Both the position numbers and the translations under genes were made by a program. A stretch of DNA of 64,000 nucleotides. Origin: JAHEME01 sp034435035. Lineage in GTDB: Bacteria > Chloroflexota > Anaerolineae > Aggregatilineales > UBA3940. Numbering within the stretch: position 1 is the stretch's first letter; every line of letters starts with the position of its first letter. Below, piece after piece: positions 1 to 10,144 of the stretch. The stretch covers positions 62,001 to 126,000 of the forward strand of contig DAOTXW010000081.1 of NCBI GenBank assembly GCA_034435035.1, in the 5' to 3' direction. The notes under the pieces were generated by a model, which worked only from the letters and a program-made list of their open reading frames with translations, was not told the DNA's origin and made no database searches.

Positions 1-594
1 GGCGGTTTCATAGGGCGCCGTCTGGGAATACAGCAGATGGCGCAGCTCGCGCAGGCAGAACTCAGTGGTTTCCGCCTCTGACCAGCCATAATAGTAGGCA
101 TAGGGGAAAGGCGCCACGAACACCCCCGGCATCAGCGGCTGAAAGCCGCTCCGGTAGATCGTCTTGGAGGTTGTCAGCGACATGGTGCCCACCGTGCGCC
201 CGTGAAACGACCCCTGAAACACGATCACATTGGTGCGCTTTGTCGCGTGGCGTGCCAGTTTCACCGAAGCCTCCACCGCCTCGGCACCGCTGTTGGAAAA
301 GAAGAAAGTATCCAGCGACGGGGGCATCACCCCCCGCAGCTCCTCGACCAGATCAAGCATCGGCTGGTGGAAGATGATGTTGGCCTGCCCGTGCAGCAGC
401 AGTCCCGCCTGCTCCCGGATCGCTTCAACAACCTTAGGGTGGCAGTGCCCGGTATTGGTCACGCCGATGCCGCTGGTGAAATCCAGATACGCGTGTCCGG
501 CCTCGTCATACAGCAGCGCCCCTTCCCCGTGCGAGACCACGATATCGGTCAGGTGGGTCCATACCGGTGAAAGGAAAGCTCGTGTGTCAGCCAT
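1..594 (-). CDS. Class III aminotransferase, 4-aminobutyrate type (3' end outside window)
   Basis: The first 198 codons of a PLP-dependent class III aminotransferase run leftward out of the window from an ATG at 594 (start MADTRAFLSPVW). Family landmarks are YLDFTSGIGVTNTGHCHP, then NSGAEAVEASVKLARHATKR, which contributes to the PLP phosphate site, and FHGRT a little later. The catalytic lysine lies beyond the edge. The sequence resembles 4-aminobutyrate or putrescine-type transaminases that pass an amino group to a keto acid. It is divergent from the Pot-type transporter that starts at 819, so amine breakdown next to amine uptake is a reasonable inference; the exact substrate is not readable from what is visible. 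Confidence 0.85.
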   Translation of the reverse strand, partial: MADTRAFLSPVWTHLTDIVVSHGEGALLYDEAGHAYLDFTSGIGVTNTGHCHPKVVEAIREQAGLLLHGQANIIFHQPMLDLVEELRGVMPPSLDTFFFSNSGAEAVEASVKLARHATKRTNVIVFQGSFHGRTVGTMSLTTSKTIYRSGFQPLMPGVFVAPFPYAYYYGWSEAETTEFCLRELRHLLYSQTAPYETA

Positions 595-818
595 ACGTTT
601 CTCTCCCTTGAGATGTTGAGCCAGCTGGGTCAGCGCAGCGCCTGTGCGGTTAAACGCAACTATAGCACAGGCCGCAGGGCTGTGGGCAACGCAGGAAAGA
701 AGCGCTATTCCGGCCCGGCGGCTCAGGGGGAGTTTTGCACATTTGTGAAACCGCACAATAATAGGCTGCACAGCCGTCGAGTGGGCGGCATGAGCATATC
801 TCTCGGAGGAGACAGCGT
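595..818. promoter_or_regulatory. Divergent intergenic region with weak promoter candidates
   Basis: This 224-nt gap separates the leftward aminotransferase from the rightward solute-binding protein gene. Rightward, TTGCAC at 735-740 with TAATAG at 759-764 (18-nt spacer) is a possible promoter. Leftward, TATAGT (complement of 659-664) is a possible -10 without a good -35. A strong ribosome site (CTCGGAGGAG) lies just before the start at 819. I see no convincing operator. Confidence 0.35.
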
Positions 819-2054
<1,236 letters not shown>

Positions 2055-2091
2055 GCCGCCCGGGTTAATCAGGCCGATTAGCTGAAGCACC

Positions 2092-2128
2092 AGGGGCCCG
2101 CCCTGCCGCCGTGTGGGTCGGGCCCCCT
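2092..2128 (+). terminator. GC-rich stem-loop between the binding-protein and ATPase genes
   Basis: AGGGGCCCG at 2092-2100 can pair with CGGGCCCC at 2119-2126, extended inside by CCC/GGG with one bulge. No T-run follows. Position after a solute-binding gene suggests an mRNA-stabilising or partial-termination hairpin that lets the binding protein be made in excess of the transporter. Confidence 0.5.
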
Positions 2129-2161
2129 CCTGTCTAAACCGGGCAACACAAGGGAGCTGCC

Positions 2162-3205
2162 GTGAACGCCCACCCATTACCTGCCATCCGATTCACCGGA
2201 GTCAGCCGCCTGTTCGGGGAGGTGCGCGCTGTTGACTGCATCGACCTCGACATCGCCGACGGCGAATTCTTCACCCTGCTGGGGCCATCGGGTTCCGGCA
2301 AAACCACCTGTCTGCGGATGATCGCCGGGTTCGATCAACCCACATCCGGCAGCATCCAGCTGTTCGGGCAGGAGGTGAGCAATCTGCCGCCCTATGAGCG
2401 TGACGTCACGACGGTCTTTCAGGACTATGCCCTGTTCCCGCACATGTCAGTCGGGGATAACGTGGGCTATGGCCTGATGATCCGCAAGGTCCCCCGGCCG
2501 GAGCGCGACCGCCGCGTGGCAGAGATGCTCGATCTGGTTCGCCTGCCGGGCCTGGCCGGCCGCAAGCCCTCCCAGCTGTCAGGCGGGCAGCGTCAGCGGG
2601 TCGCGCTGGCCCGCGCGCTGGTGCTGCGGCCGCGCGTCCTGCTGCTGGACGAGCCATTAGGCGCGCTGGACCTCAAGCTGCGCCAGCAGATGCAGGTTGA
2701 GCTCAAGACCATCCAGCAGGCGGTCGGTATCACCTTTGTCTACGTGACTCACGATCAGGAAGAGGCGCTGACGATGAGCGACCGGCTGGCTGTGTTCAAT
2801 TCCGGGCGCATTGAACAGATTGGCACGCCAGCGGAGGTTTACGAGCACCCTACCACCCCATTTGTGGCTGGCTTTGTGGGCACCTCGAATCTGATCAGCG
2901 GGCCGCTGGCCGAGTCGATCACCGGCCAACGGGGAACCTTCACGGTGCGGCCGGAGAAGATCCGGCTGCTGAACCCTGGCGAACCTGTCGAGCCGGGGTT
3001 CTGCGCGGCGCCGGGCCGCATCCGCGATGTCATCTATCTGGGGATGCTGACGCGCTACGTCGTCGAGTTAGACAGCGGCGGCGAGCTGACCGTCGTACAG
3101 CAGAATCTTGAGGAAGGCTCCATGCAAGCTATGGCCGCCCGCGGACGCCCGGTACAGCTCGCCTGGGCTGCCGCGCACAACCGCTGGCTGGCGGAGGGAG
3201 GTTAG
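2162..3205 (+). CDS. potA: Pot-type ABC transporter ATPase
   Basis: A 347-residue cytoplasmic ATPase that powers polyamine-type import. Walker A GPSGSGKT is at residues 41-48, the Q-loop follows in VFQDYALFP, the signature LSGGQRQR starts at 139, Walker B is LLLDEP with Asp163-Glu164, and the switch His is 197 in VTHDQEEA. A C-terminal TOBE-like beta domain of about 100 residues is present, as in PotA/MalK. Start is a GTG with AGGGAG upstream. It lies 107 nt after the binding-protein gene and 3 nt before the first permease gene. Confidence 0.9.
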   Translation: MNAHPLPAIRFTGVSRLFGEVRAVDCIDLDIADGEFFTLLGPSGSGKTTCLRMIAGFDQPTSGSIQLFGQEVSNLPPYERDVTTVFQDYALFPHMSVGDNVGYGLMIRKVPRPERDRRVAEMLDLVRLPGLAGRKPSQLSGGQRQRVALARALVLRPRVLLLDEPLGALDLKLRQQMQVELKTIQQAVGITFVYVTHDQEEALTMSDRLAVFNSGRIEQIGTPAEVYEHPTTPFVAGFVGTSNLISGPLAESITGQRGTFTVRPEKIRLLNPGEPVEPGFCAAPGRIRDVIYLGMLTRYVVELDSGGELTVVQQNLEEGSMQAMAARGRPVQLAWAAAHNRWLAEGG

Positions 3206-3208
3206 CCG

Positions 3209-4150
3209 ATGCACGCGCCCTCGACTCCTGCCCCGCAGCCCTCGCTGCTGCGCCAGATCTCGACCTATCTCTACCGGCGTCCCGCGCTGTCGCTCGCGCT
3301 GCTGCTCGGCCCTCCGCTGCTGTGGCTGGGCGTGGTCTATCTGGGATCGCTGGCCACGCTGCTGTTGAACAGCTTCTACTACCTGGACGGCTTCACCGGC
3401 CAGATCGTGCGGACCCTGACCCTGCGCACCTACGGTGAACTGCTGACAGCCGCCAATCTGGAGATCATGCAACGCACCGTTGTCATGGCTGCCTGCGTCA
3501 CGCTGGCCTGCGCCCTGCTGGCATTCCCGATCAGCTACTACATGGCACGCTACGCCGGCCCGCGCATGAAGGCATTTCTGTACTTCGCCGTGCTGCTCCC
3601 GCTGTGGTCCAGCTACCTGGTGCGCGTCTACTCCTGGAAGCTGATCCTGTCTCAGGAAGGCATCCTCACCTGGTTCCTGAACCTGGCCGGGCTGGATGGC
3701 GTGCTGAATGCCATCCTGCAGATACCGGGGATTGGCGGCACATCCCTGTCCGTCTCCCCGCTGGGGATATTCATCGTTTTTGTCTATACGTGGCTGCCGT
3801 ATATGATCCTGCCCGTGGCGGCAGCGCTGGAGCGCGTCCCCCAGTCCGTCCTAGAAGCCTCAGGGGACCTGGGCGCACGCCCCGGCCAGACCTTCTGGCG
3901 GATCACCCTGCCGCTGGCCTTCCCCGGCGTGGTGGCCGGCTCGATCTTCACCTTCTCGCTCACTCTGGGCGATTTCATCATCCCCGGCACGCTGGGCAAC
4001 TCAAGTTATTACATCGGGCAGGCCGTGCTGGCCCACCAGGGCACTTCTGGCAATCTGCCGCTGGCAGCCGCCTTCACCATGATGCCGATCGTGATCATGA
4101 TAACCTACCTGATCGGCGCGCAGAAACTGGGGGCCTTCGATGCGCTCTGA
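3209..4150 (+). CDS. potB: Pot-type ABC transporter permease, PotB-like
   Basis: A 313-residue inner-membrane permease with about six transmembrane helices. The N-terminal cytoplasmic stretch precedes a first helix at roughly residues 30-55, and the EAA loop contacting the ATPase reads EASGDLGARPGQTFWRITLP. The motif WSSYLVRVYSWKLIL is characteristic of PotB-type permeases. It starts 3 nt after the ATPase stop and overlaps the next permease by 11 nt, so the transporter genes are probably translationally coupled. Confidence 0.88.
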   Translation: MHAPSTPAPQPSLLRQISTYLYRRPALSLALLLGPPLLWLGVVYLGSLATLLLNSFYYLDGFTGQIVRTLTLRTYGELLTAANLEIMQRTVVMAACVTLACALLAFPISYYMARYAGPRMKAFLYFAVLLPLWSSYLVRVYSWKLILSQEGILTWFLNLAGLDGVLNAILQIPGIGGTSLSVSPLGIFIVFVYTWLPYMILPVAAALERVPQSVLEASGDLGARPGQTFWRITLPLAFPGVVAGSIFTFSLTLGDFIIPGTLGNSSYYIGQAVLAHQGTSGNLPLAAAFTMMPIVIMITYLIGAQKLGAFDAL

Positions 4151-4949
4151 TTCACGCCCACCTGCCCCGCTGGGGTTGAAGATCGCCACCGCCGCCGTGA
4201 TTGTTTTTCTGCACGTCCCGGCGCTGATCATCTTCCTGTATGCCTTCACCACCGACGAGCGCACGTTCGTCTTTCCGCCGCCGGGCCTGACCACCCGCTG
4301 GTTCGGCGTGGCGCTGGCCCGCTCCGACATGTGGTCAGCGCTGTGGCTGTCCGTCGGCGTGGCGCTGGTGGCCACCCTGCTGGCCCTGGCACTGGGGACG
4401 CTGGCGGCCACCGCTGTGCATCGCAGCCGGTTCTTCGGGCGGGAAGCGATCTCCCTGCTGTTGATCCTGCCCATCGCGCTGCCCGGCATTGTGACCGGCA
4501 TCGCCCTTCGCTCGGCCATCAACCTGGGAGATATCCCGTTCAGCTTCTGGACCATCGTGCTGGGCCACGCCACCTTCTGCGTGGTCACCGTGTACAACAA
4601 CGTCATCGCCCGCTACCGGCGCACGTCGCGCACGCAGGTTGAAGCCTCGATGGACCTGGGAGCCTCTGGCTTCGAAACCTTCCGCCATATCGTGCTGCCC
4701 AACATCGCCAGTGCGCTGCTGGCCGGTGGCATGCTGGCCTTTGCGCTGTCCTTCGACGAAGTGATCGTCACCACCTTCACCGCCGGGCAGCAGGAAACCC
4801 TGCCAATCTGGATCTACAACGAACTCATCCGTCCGACCAGCGGCCAGCGCCCGGTGACCAATGTGGTTGCGCTATTCGTGCTGGCACTCACGTTCATCCC
4901 GATTCTGGTCGCTCACCGCCTGACTCAGCAGGCGGAAGGAAATCCGTGA
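4140..4949 (+). CDS. potC: Pot-type ABC transporter permease, PotC-like
   Basis: A 269-residue permease that pairs with the preceding PotB-like protein to form the membrane channel. It has about six transmembrane helices and an EAA loop (EASMDLGASGFETFRHIVLPN). The segment LAFALSFDEVIVTTF near the C-terminus is typical of PotC. Its ATG overlaps the previous coding region by 11 nt. It closes transporter set 1; the oxidoreductase gene follows after 60 nt. Confidence 0.88.
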   Translation: MRSDSRPPAPLGLKIATAAVIVFLHVPALIIFLYAFTTDERTFVFPPPGLTTRWFGVALARSDMWSALWLSVGVALVATLLALALGTLAATAVHRSRFFGREAISLLLILPIALPGIVTGIALRSAINLGDIPFSFWTIVLGHATFCVVTVYNNVIARYRRTSRTQVEASMDLGASGFETFRHIVLPNIASALLAGGMLAFALSFDEVIVTTFTAGQQETLPIWIYNELIRPTSGQRPVTNVVALFVLALTFIPILVAHRLTQQAEGNP

Positions 4950-5009
4950 CTCGCCAGAGGGGCAGGTTGGCGGCAGGCTCACCCCTCTGCTACAGGGGAG
5001 GATTTGTGT

Positions 5010-6275
5010 ATGGATACCCTCAGCTACTGGACCGCGACCAGTATACGCGAGCAAACCTTCGAAAATACCCCGCTGCCGGATCGGGTGGATATTGCCATCG
5101 TCGGCGGGGGCTATACCGGGCTCGCGGCAGCGCTGCAGCTGGCCAAAGCCGGCGCTTCCACCGCCGTGATGGATCAGGAGCACATGGGCTGGGGAGCCAG
5201 TGGGCGCAACGGCGGCATGCTGCTGCCCGGCCTCAAGCACGGTGTGGAAGTACTGATCCGCCGCTACGGCTTCGCCGCTGCCCAGCGCATGTTCGCCATG
5301 TCGCTGGAGTCCATCGAGACCGTCAAACGGATCATCCATGAGGAGCAGATCGACTGCGACTGGCAGGAGACGGGCTATTTCTATGCCGCCTACAAACCGG
5401 GGCATTATGCGGGCATCGAGGCCGACCGCCGTCTGATGGCCGAGCAGTTCAACCACCTGACCACGATGGTACCCCCGGAGCAGTCGCAGACTGAGGTCGG
5501 GACACGGGCTTATCACGGCGGGCTGGCCGATAACTGCGGCGGCGGCCTGCACCCGGCCAAATTCGTCAACGGACTGGCGCGCGCCGCCCACCGGGCAGGA
5601 GCGTCGCTCCACGATCGGGCGGCTGTGCAGGCGATTCGCCGCAGCAACGGAGGATTCACCGTCAGCACCTCACGGGGAACCCTGCAGGCCCGCGAGGTGC
5701 TGATCGGCACCAACGGCTACACCCGCGAGCTGACGCCCTGGATCCAGCGCCGGATCATCCCGCTGGGCAGCTACATCATCGTCACTGAGCCACTGGATCC
5801 CGATCTGGCTGACCGCCTGATCCCGCGCCGCCGGATGATTTTTGACAGCAAGAACCTGCTGTATTACTTCCGCATCCTACCGGATAACCGGATGATGTTC
5901 GGCGGCCGGGTGAGCTTTGTCCCCACCACCTCCGACCGCAGCGGCGAGCGCCTGCGCGCGGGCATGACGGCTCTGTTTCCTGAACTGGCCTCCGTGAAAG
6001 TGGAATACTCCTGGGGCGGCTTTCTGGGGCTGGCCTTCGACCTGATGCCCCATGCCGGGCAGCAGGATGGGCTGCACTACGCAGTCGCCTACGCGGGGCA
6101 CGGGGTTGGCATGGCCACTTACCTGGGCACGCAGGCAGGCGCTGTACTGGCCGGGCAGGCGACAACCCTGCCGTTCTCGGATATTCCGTTCCCATCCATG
6201 TTCTTCTACCGGCGCCGCCCGTGGTTCATGCCGCTGGCGGGCGCCTGGTACCGCCTGCTGGATCGGATCCGATGA
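5010..6275 (+). CDS. FAD-dependent amine/amino-acid oxidase (DAO family, PuuB-like)
   Basis: A 421-residue flavin oxidoreductase of the DAO fold. The N-terminal dinucleotide-binding motif is VDIAIVGGGYTGLAAALQLA, followed by the conserved WGASGRNGGMLLPG segment seen in gamma-glutamylputrescine oxidases and related enzymes. The C-terminal part contains YAVAYAGHGVGMATYLG, the flavin-contacting end of the family. I chose ATG 5010 rather than the upstream TTG 5004 because AGGGGAGGA lies about 8 nt before it. Immediately downstream of a polyamine-type transporter, it probably oxidises the imported amine or its gamma-glutamyl derivative. No glutamyl-putrescine ligase is visible in the window, so direct amine oxidation is equally possible. 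Confidence 0.82.
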   Translation: MDTLSYWTATSIREQTFENTPLPDRVDIAIVGGGYTGLAAALQLAKAGASTAVMDQEHMGWGASGRNGGMLLPGLKHGVEVLIRRYGFAAAQRMFAMSLESIETVKRIIHEEQIDCDWQETGYFYAAYKPGHYAGIEADRRLMAEQFNHLTTMVPPEQSQTEVGTRAYHGGLADNCGGGLHPAKFVNGLARAAHRAGASLHDRAAVQAIRRSNGGFTVSTSRGTLQAREVLIGTNGYTRELTPWIQRRIIPLGSYIIVTEPLDPDLADRLIPRRRMIFDSKNLLYYFRILPDNRMMFGGRVSFVPTTSDRSGERLRAGMTALFPELASVKVEYSWGGFLGLAFDLMPHAGQQDGLHYAVAYAGHGVGMATYLGTQAGAVLAGQATTLPFSDIPFPSMFFYRRRPWFMPLAGAWYRLLDRIR

Positions 6276-6374
6276 TCGCGGGCTGCCGCCAATCCACACG
6301 TCGCTGGATACCGGGCCAGCCCAGTGCATCACAGTCGGCTTTGTTGCCAGAACGGCAATTAAACACTCTGTGTC

Positions 6375-6403
6375 TTGACACTCCAGCAAATAAGCTCTAT
6401 AGT
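6375..6403 (+). promoter_or_regulatory. Near-consensus sigma-70 promoter for the Lrp-family gene
   Basis: TTGACA at 6375-6380 and TATAGT at 6398-6403 are separated by exactly 17 nt. Transcription would begin near 6410, leaving a leader of about 48 nt before the ATG at 6458 and ruling out in-frame starts further upstream. The 182-nt gap after the oxidase gene otherwise shows nothing. Confidence 0.8.
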
Positions 6404-6457
6404 GGGATGCATCGACGGCAATCTGCATCTCCGGGCTGTGCCGTCGCGCCATCATGG

Positions 6458-6967
6458 ATGTGGATCATCAAAGACACACTTGATCGCATCGATCGGGCCA
6501 TCATCGCCCTCCTGAACGAAGATGGCCGTATGCCCAGCACCGAGATCGCCCGGCGGTTGGGCGACCTGCCCTCGCGCACTATCAGCTACCGCATCGACAA
6601 CCTCATCCGCGGCGGGGTCATCGCAATACGTGCCATTGTTAACCCCCAGGCGGTGGGCTATGACGTGCTGGCCGACGTGCTGGTGGAAGTCGAGCCGGGG
6701 ACGCTGCGCGCCGTTGCTGAGCAGGCGGCGCAGTTCGACGAAGTGAGCTACGTGGCTCATGCTACCGGCGACCATGATGTCAGCGTGCAGGTGCTGGCCC
6801 GCAGCAACGAAGAGCTGTTTGAGTTTGTCACGGAGAAGCTGGGTAAGATCCCGGGCGTCCGCCGCACCCAGACCCATCTGCTGCCACGCAAAGTCAAAGA
6901 CATCGATAACTGGCTGCCGCCGGCGCTTAAGTCGCACAGCAGCCAGGAGGGGATCGAGCCGGACTGA
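6458..6967 (+). CDS. Lrp/AsnC-family transcriptional regulator
   Basis: A 169-residue regulator. The N-terminal winged helix-turn-helix covers about residues 3-60 (TLDRIDRAIIALLNEDGRMP, then STEIARRLGDLPSRTISYRI). The C-terminal half is an Lrp-type ligand-sensing and oligomerisation domain with alternating strands and VAHATGDHDVSVQVLARS. The frame is open further upstream, but the consensus promoter at 6375-6403 supports ATG 6458. It sits between the oxidase and the second transporter, so it likely senses an amine or amino acid and controls the flanking operons; the direction of control cannot be read. Confidence 0.85.
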   Translation: MWIIKDTLDRIDRAIIALLNEDGRMPSTEIARRLGDLPSRTISYRIDNLIRGGVIAIRAIVNPQAVGYDVLADVLVEVEPGTLRAVAEQAAQFDEVSYVAHATGDHDVSVQVLARSNEELFEFVTEKLGKIPGVRRTQTHLLPRKVKDIDNWLPPALKSHSSQEGIEPD

Positions 6968-7013
6968 TGGCCAAACGGCCTTTGAGACTCACCTGGAAGG
7001 GAGACATGCGCTG

Positions 7014-7898
7014 ATGGAAATGGCCGCCCGGGCGCAAGAAGCCGCCCAACTCAGGCAACGCCGGGACCGGAGGGTGATGTCCCTGCTGCTGCTGCCCGCT
7101 TCCTTCTGGCTGGTGCTGTTCTTCCTGATCCCGCTGGGAGTGGTGCTGGTCTACAGTTTCATGAGCACCAGCCCCAACGGCCAGGTGGTTGCGAGGTTCA
7201 GCTTTAACTATTCCCGACTGCTCAACCGGGATAACTTCATCATCTTTCGCCAATCGCTAATGCTGGCCCTGGCCAACACACTGGTGGCCGCGACCATCAG
7301 CTACCCCATGGCCTATTTCATCTCGAGGCGGGCCAGACGCTGGCGCGGTCTTTTTCTGATGCTGGTGATCGTGCCATTCTGGACCAATTTTCTTGTCCGC
7401 ACCTACGCCTGGAGCACCCTGCTGCGCAACAGCGGCCTGATCAATCTGGTGCTGATGAGCATCGGCCTGATCGACGAGCCGATCCGCATGCTGTACACAC
7501 CGGGCGCCGTGCTGGTTGGCCTGATCTACGACTATACGCCCTTCATGCTGCTGCCGATTTACGCCAACCTGGAGAAGTTCGATTATGCCCTGATGGAGGC
7601 CGCCTACGACTGCGGGGCCAATGACTTCAGAGCCTTCCTGCGCGTCCTGCTGCCGCTCAGCATGCCGGGCATCGTAGCCGGCAGCATCCTGGTGTTCATC
7701 CCCTCGATTTCAGCCTACATCATCGGCGTGATCCTGGGCGGACAAAAGGTCGTCATGATCGGCGATCTGATCACCAAGCAGTTCACGGCCTACCGGGATT
7801 GGCCGCTGGCCTCGGCCATGTCGATCACGCTGATGATCGTCGTCACCATTGGCGTGACCATCTACTTCCGCATCACCAGTGAGGCAGACCGCCGATGA
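7014..7898 (+). CDS. potB: Pot-type ABC transporter permease (set 2), PotB-like
   Basis: A 294-residue permease. The basic N-terminus (RQRRDRR) precedes the first hydrophobic helix, and IVPFWTNFLVRTYAWSTLLRNSG is the PotB hallmark. An EAA loop is present (EAAYDCGANDFRAFLRVLLP). The frame is open back to 6759, but ATG 7014, preceded by GGAAGGGAG, gives the normal family length. It overlaps the next permease by 4 nt (ATGA), and the regulator gene lies 46 nt upstream, so regulator and transporter may be cotranscribed. Confidence 0.87.
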   Translation: MEMAARAQEAAQLRQRRDRRVMSLLLLPASFWLVLFFLIPLGVVLVYSFMSTSPNGQVVARFSFNYSRLLNRDNFIIFRQSLMLALANTLVAATISYPMAYFISRRARRWRGLFLMLVIVPFWTNFLVRTYAWSTLLRNSGLINLVLMSIGLIDEPIRMLYTPGAVLVGLIYDYTPFMLLPIYANLEKFDYALMEAAYDCGANDFRAFLRVLLPLSMPGIVAGSILVFIPSISAYIIGVILGGQKVVMIGDLITKQFTAYRDWPLASAMSITLMIVVTIGVTIYFRITSEADRR

Positions 7899-8797
7899 GC
7901 GCACAATCCACCTTCGCGGGAGCCATAGCCCATCCTGTTCGCATCCGGACGCGGCCCAAACTGCTTGATATCCTGCTGACGGCAGAGACGATTCTGGGGT
8001 ACACCTTTCTGTATGCCCCGATTGTGATCCTGATCATCTACTCGTTTAACTCCTCTGAGAGCAACGCGATCTGGGAAGGCTTCACCCTGCACTGGTACCG
8101 CGACCTGCTGAGCGGCGGCGGAGCGCTGGGCCTCAACAGCGGCGACGTAGCCAGCATCCGCACCGGCCTGTTTGACTATGTGCGCAACAGCCTGATCGTG
8201 GCCTCATTGTCCACCGTGCTGGCGACTCTGCTGGGCACCACGGTGGCTATCGGCATCGAGCGCTTCCGCTTCCCGCTGCGGCGCGCACTGGACGTGGTGC
8301 TCTACCTGCCGATCATCGTCCCCGACATCGCCCTGGGCATCTCGATGGCGGTATTCTTCCACCTGGTCTTCCGCATCCTGGAATTCGTCACCGGGCTGCA
8401 CATGGTGCTGGGCTTCCCCACCATCATCATCTCACATGTATCGTTCAGCATCGCGTTCGTGGCTGTGGTCGTGCGGGCACGCCTGGCCGGCATGGATCCT
8501 GCGCTGGAGGAAGCCGCCGCTGACGCTGGCGCCAATGAATGGCAGGTTTTCTGGCGCATCGTTCTGCCGCTGATCATGCCCGGCATTATCTCCGGCGCCC
8601 TGCTGGCGTTCACCCTCTCCCTGGACGACTATGTGATCACCTTCTTTACGAACGGTGTCGGTACCAGCACGCTACCAATCTACGTATTTGGCCTGGTACG
8701 CTTCAACGTATCACCGGCCATCAATGCGTTGTCAACGCTTATGATCAGCATCTCGATGCTGCTGGTCACCATATCGTTGGTGCTTCAGCGCGACTGA
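7895..8797 (+). CDS. potC: Pot-type ABC transporter permease (set 2), PotC-like
   Basis: A 300-residue membrane permease partnering with the preceding gene. It has about six transmembrane helices, the EAA loop EEAAADAGANEWQVFWRIVLP, and LLAFTLSLDDYVITFF, a strongly conserved PotC segment. Start ATG overlaps the preceding stop as ATGA, indicating coupled translation. An extracytoplasmic loop of about 30 residues (SGGGALGLNSGDVASIRTG) between helices 1 and 2 is longer than in the set 1 PotC-like protein. Confidence 0.87.
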   Translation: MSAQSTFAGAIAHPVRIRTRPKLLDILLTAETILGYTFLYAPIVILIIYSFNSSESNAIWEGFTLHWYRDLLSGGGALGLNSGDVASIRTGLFDYVRNSLIVASLSTVLATLLGTTVAIGIERFRFPLRRALDVVLYLPIIVPDIALGISMAVFFHLVFRILEFVTGLHMVLGFPTIIISHVSFSIAFVAVVVRARLAGMDPALEEAAADAGANEWQVFWRIVLPLIMPGIISGALLAFTLSLDDYVITFFTNGVGTSTLPIYVFGLVRFNVSPAINALSTLMISISMLLVTISLVLQRD

Positions 8798-8862
8798 GCG
8801 CTTTGCACAGACCCGACATGTCGCCGGGCGCTTCTTCACACATTAGGAGAGGAGAAAGGTGG

Positions 8863-9942
8863 ATGAAAGCGAGACGCATTCTGTGGATCACCGTCCTGAT
8901 GGGGATAGCCATCCTGATGACGGCATGCAGTGGACAGCCTGCCGGCGGCGAAACCGGTGCAGAGGACGGCGGCGAACTGCGCGAACTGAATGTATATAAC
9001 TGGTCCACGTACATCGCCCCGGAACTGATCCCGATGTTCGAGGAGCAATTTAACGTCAAGGTCAACTACGACATCTTCGCCGACAATGATGAGCTGCTGG
9101 CCAAGATCCAGCCCGGCAACCCCGGCTACGATATCATCGTCCCCACGGACTACATGGTGACGATCATGATCGAGCGGGGCCTGCTGCAGAAGCTCGATCG
9201 TGAACAGATCCCGAACTTCGGCAACATCGACGACCCCTTCATCGATCCCCCCTATGATCCCGGTAACGAGTATTGTGTCCCCTATCAGTGGGGCACCCTG
9301 GGGATTGGCTACAACGAGGCCAATGTAGGGCGTGAGATCGACAGCTGGGAGGTCATGTTCAGCGGCGAATTTGCGGGCCGCATCTCCTGGCTGACTGACT
9401 CCCGTGGAGTGCTGGGAACAGCCCTCATCTATCTGGGTTATGATGCCAACAGCACCAACCCGGATGAAGTTGAGGAGGCACTCCAACTCCTGCTGGATAC
9501 CAAGGATGACGTGGTCGCTTTTGCCCCGGATACCGGTCAGATCCTGCTGGAGCAGGGTGAAGTTGACATCGCCTTTGAGTATAGCGGCGACATCTTCCAG
9601 ATCATGGAAGACAATGAAGACATCCGTTACGTGATTCCGAAGGAGGGCGCGATCATCTGGACGGATAACCTCTGCATCCCGACAGGGGCGCCGCATCCCG
9701 ACCTGGCGCACGCGTTCATCAATTTCATCCTGGATGCTGAGAACGGCGCGATGCTCTCCAACTACACCGCCTACGGCACGCCGAATAAGGCCTCGCTACC
9801 CCTGATCGACGAGGAGCTGCTGAACAACCCCGGCATCTACCCGCCAGAGGAAACCAAGGCCAAGCTGTACTTTAACAAGAGCCTGGGCGAGGCGGATCAG
9901 CTTTACGAGGACGCCTGGACCCGGCTGGGCATCGGGCAGTAA
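8863..9942 (+). CDS. potD: Spermidine/putrescine-type solute-binding lipoprotein (set 2, PotD-like)
   Basis: A 359-residue binding lipoprotein. The leader MKARRILWITVLMGIAILMT ends at lipid-modified Cys22 (TAC-SGQ). LRELNVYNWSTYIAPELIP is the classic PotD/PotF start of the mature domain, and YDIIVPTDYMV and VPYQWGTLGIGYN are further family landmarks. ATG 8863 follows AGGAGAGGAGAAAGG; the frame is open back to 8539 but that part overlaps the permease gene. It matches canonical polyamine-binding proteins more closely than the set 1 binding protein. A strong hairpin follows the stop codon. Confidence 0.9.
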   Translation: MKARRILWITVLMGIAILMTACSGQPAGGETGAEDGGELRELNVYNWSTYIAPELIPMFEEQFNVKVNYDIFADNDELLAKIQPGNPGYDIIVPTDYMVTIMIERGLLQKLDREQIPNFGNIDDPFIDPPYDPGNEYCVPYQWGTLGIGYNEANVGREIDSWEVMFSGEFAGRISWLTDSRGVLGTALIYLGYDANSTNPDEVEEALQLLLDTKDDVVAFAPDTGQILLEQGEVDIAFEYSGDIFQIMEDNEDIRYVIPKEGAIIWTDNLCIPTGAPHPDLAHAFINFILDAENGAMLSNYTAYGTPNKASLPLIDEELLNNPGIYPPEETKAKLYFNKSLGEADQLYEDAWTRLGIGQ

Positions 9943-9962
9943 GGCAACCTGAATCAGGCAGA

Positions 9963-9990
9963 GGCAGCCCTCCTGGCGGGGAGGGCTGCC
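9963..9990 (+). terminator. Stem-loop after the set 2 binding-protein gene
   Basis: GGCAGCCCTCC (9963-9973) pairs perfectly with GGAGGGCTGCC (9980-9990) around a 6-nt loop. There is no T-run, so it may be a partial terminator or 3'-end stabiliser. It separates the transporter genes from the aminotransferase-ATPase pair. Confidence 0.6.
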
Positions 9991-10144
9991 CTGGATGGGC
10001 CGGCAGAACAAGGGGGGTGATAGAGCCGGGTGACTGGCCAGGCCAGCACGCCGACCATCAAATGGCTGAGCAGAAAGCGCAGGACCCCTGCACAATGGAT
10101 GGGCTCGTCATTCTCTGAATGTTCTGCTGAAAGGTGTGTAGCTC

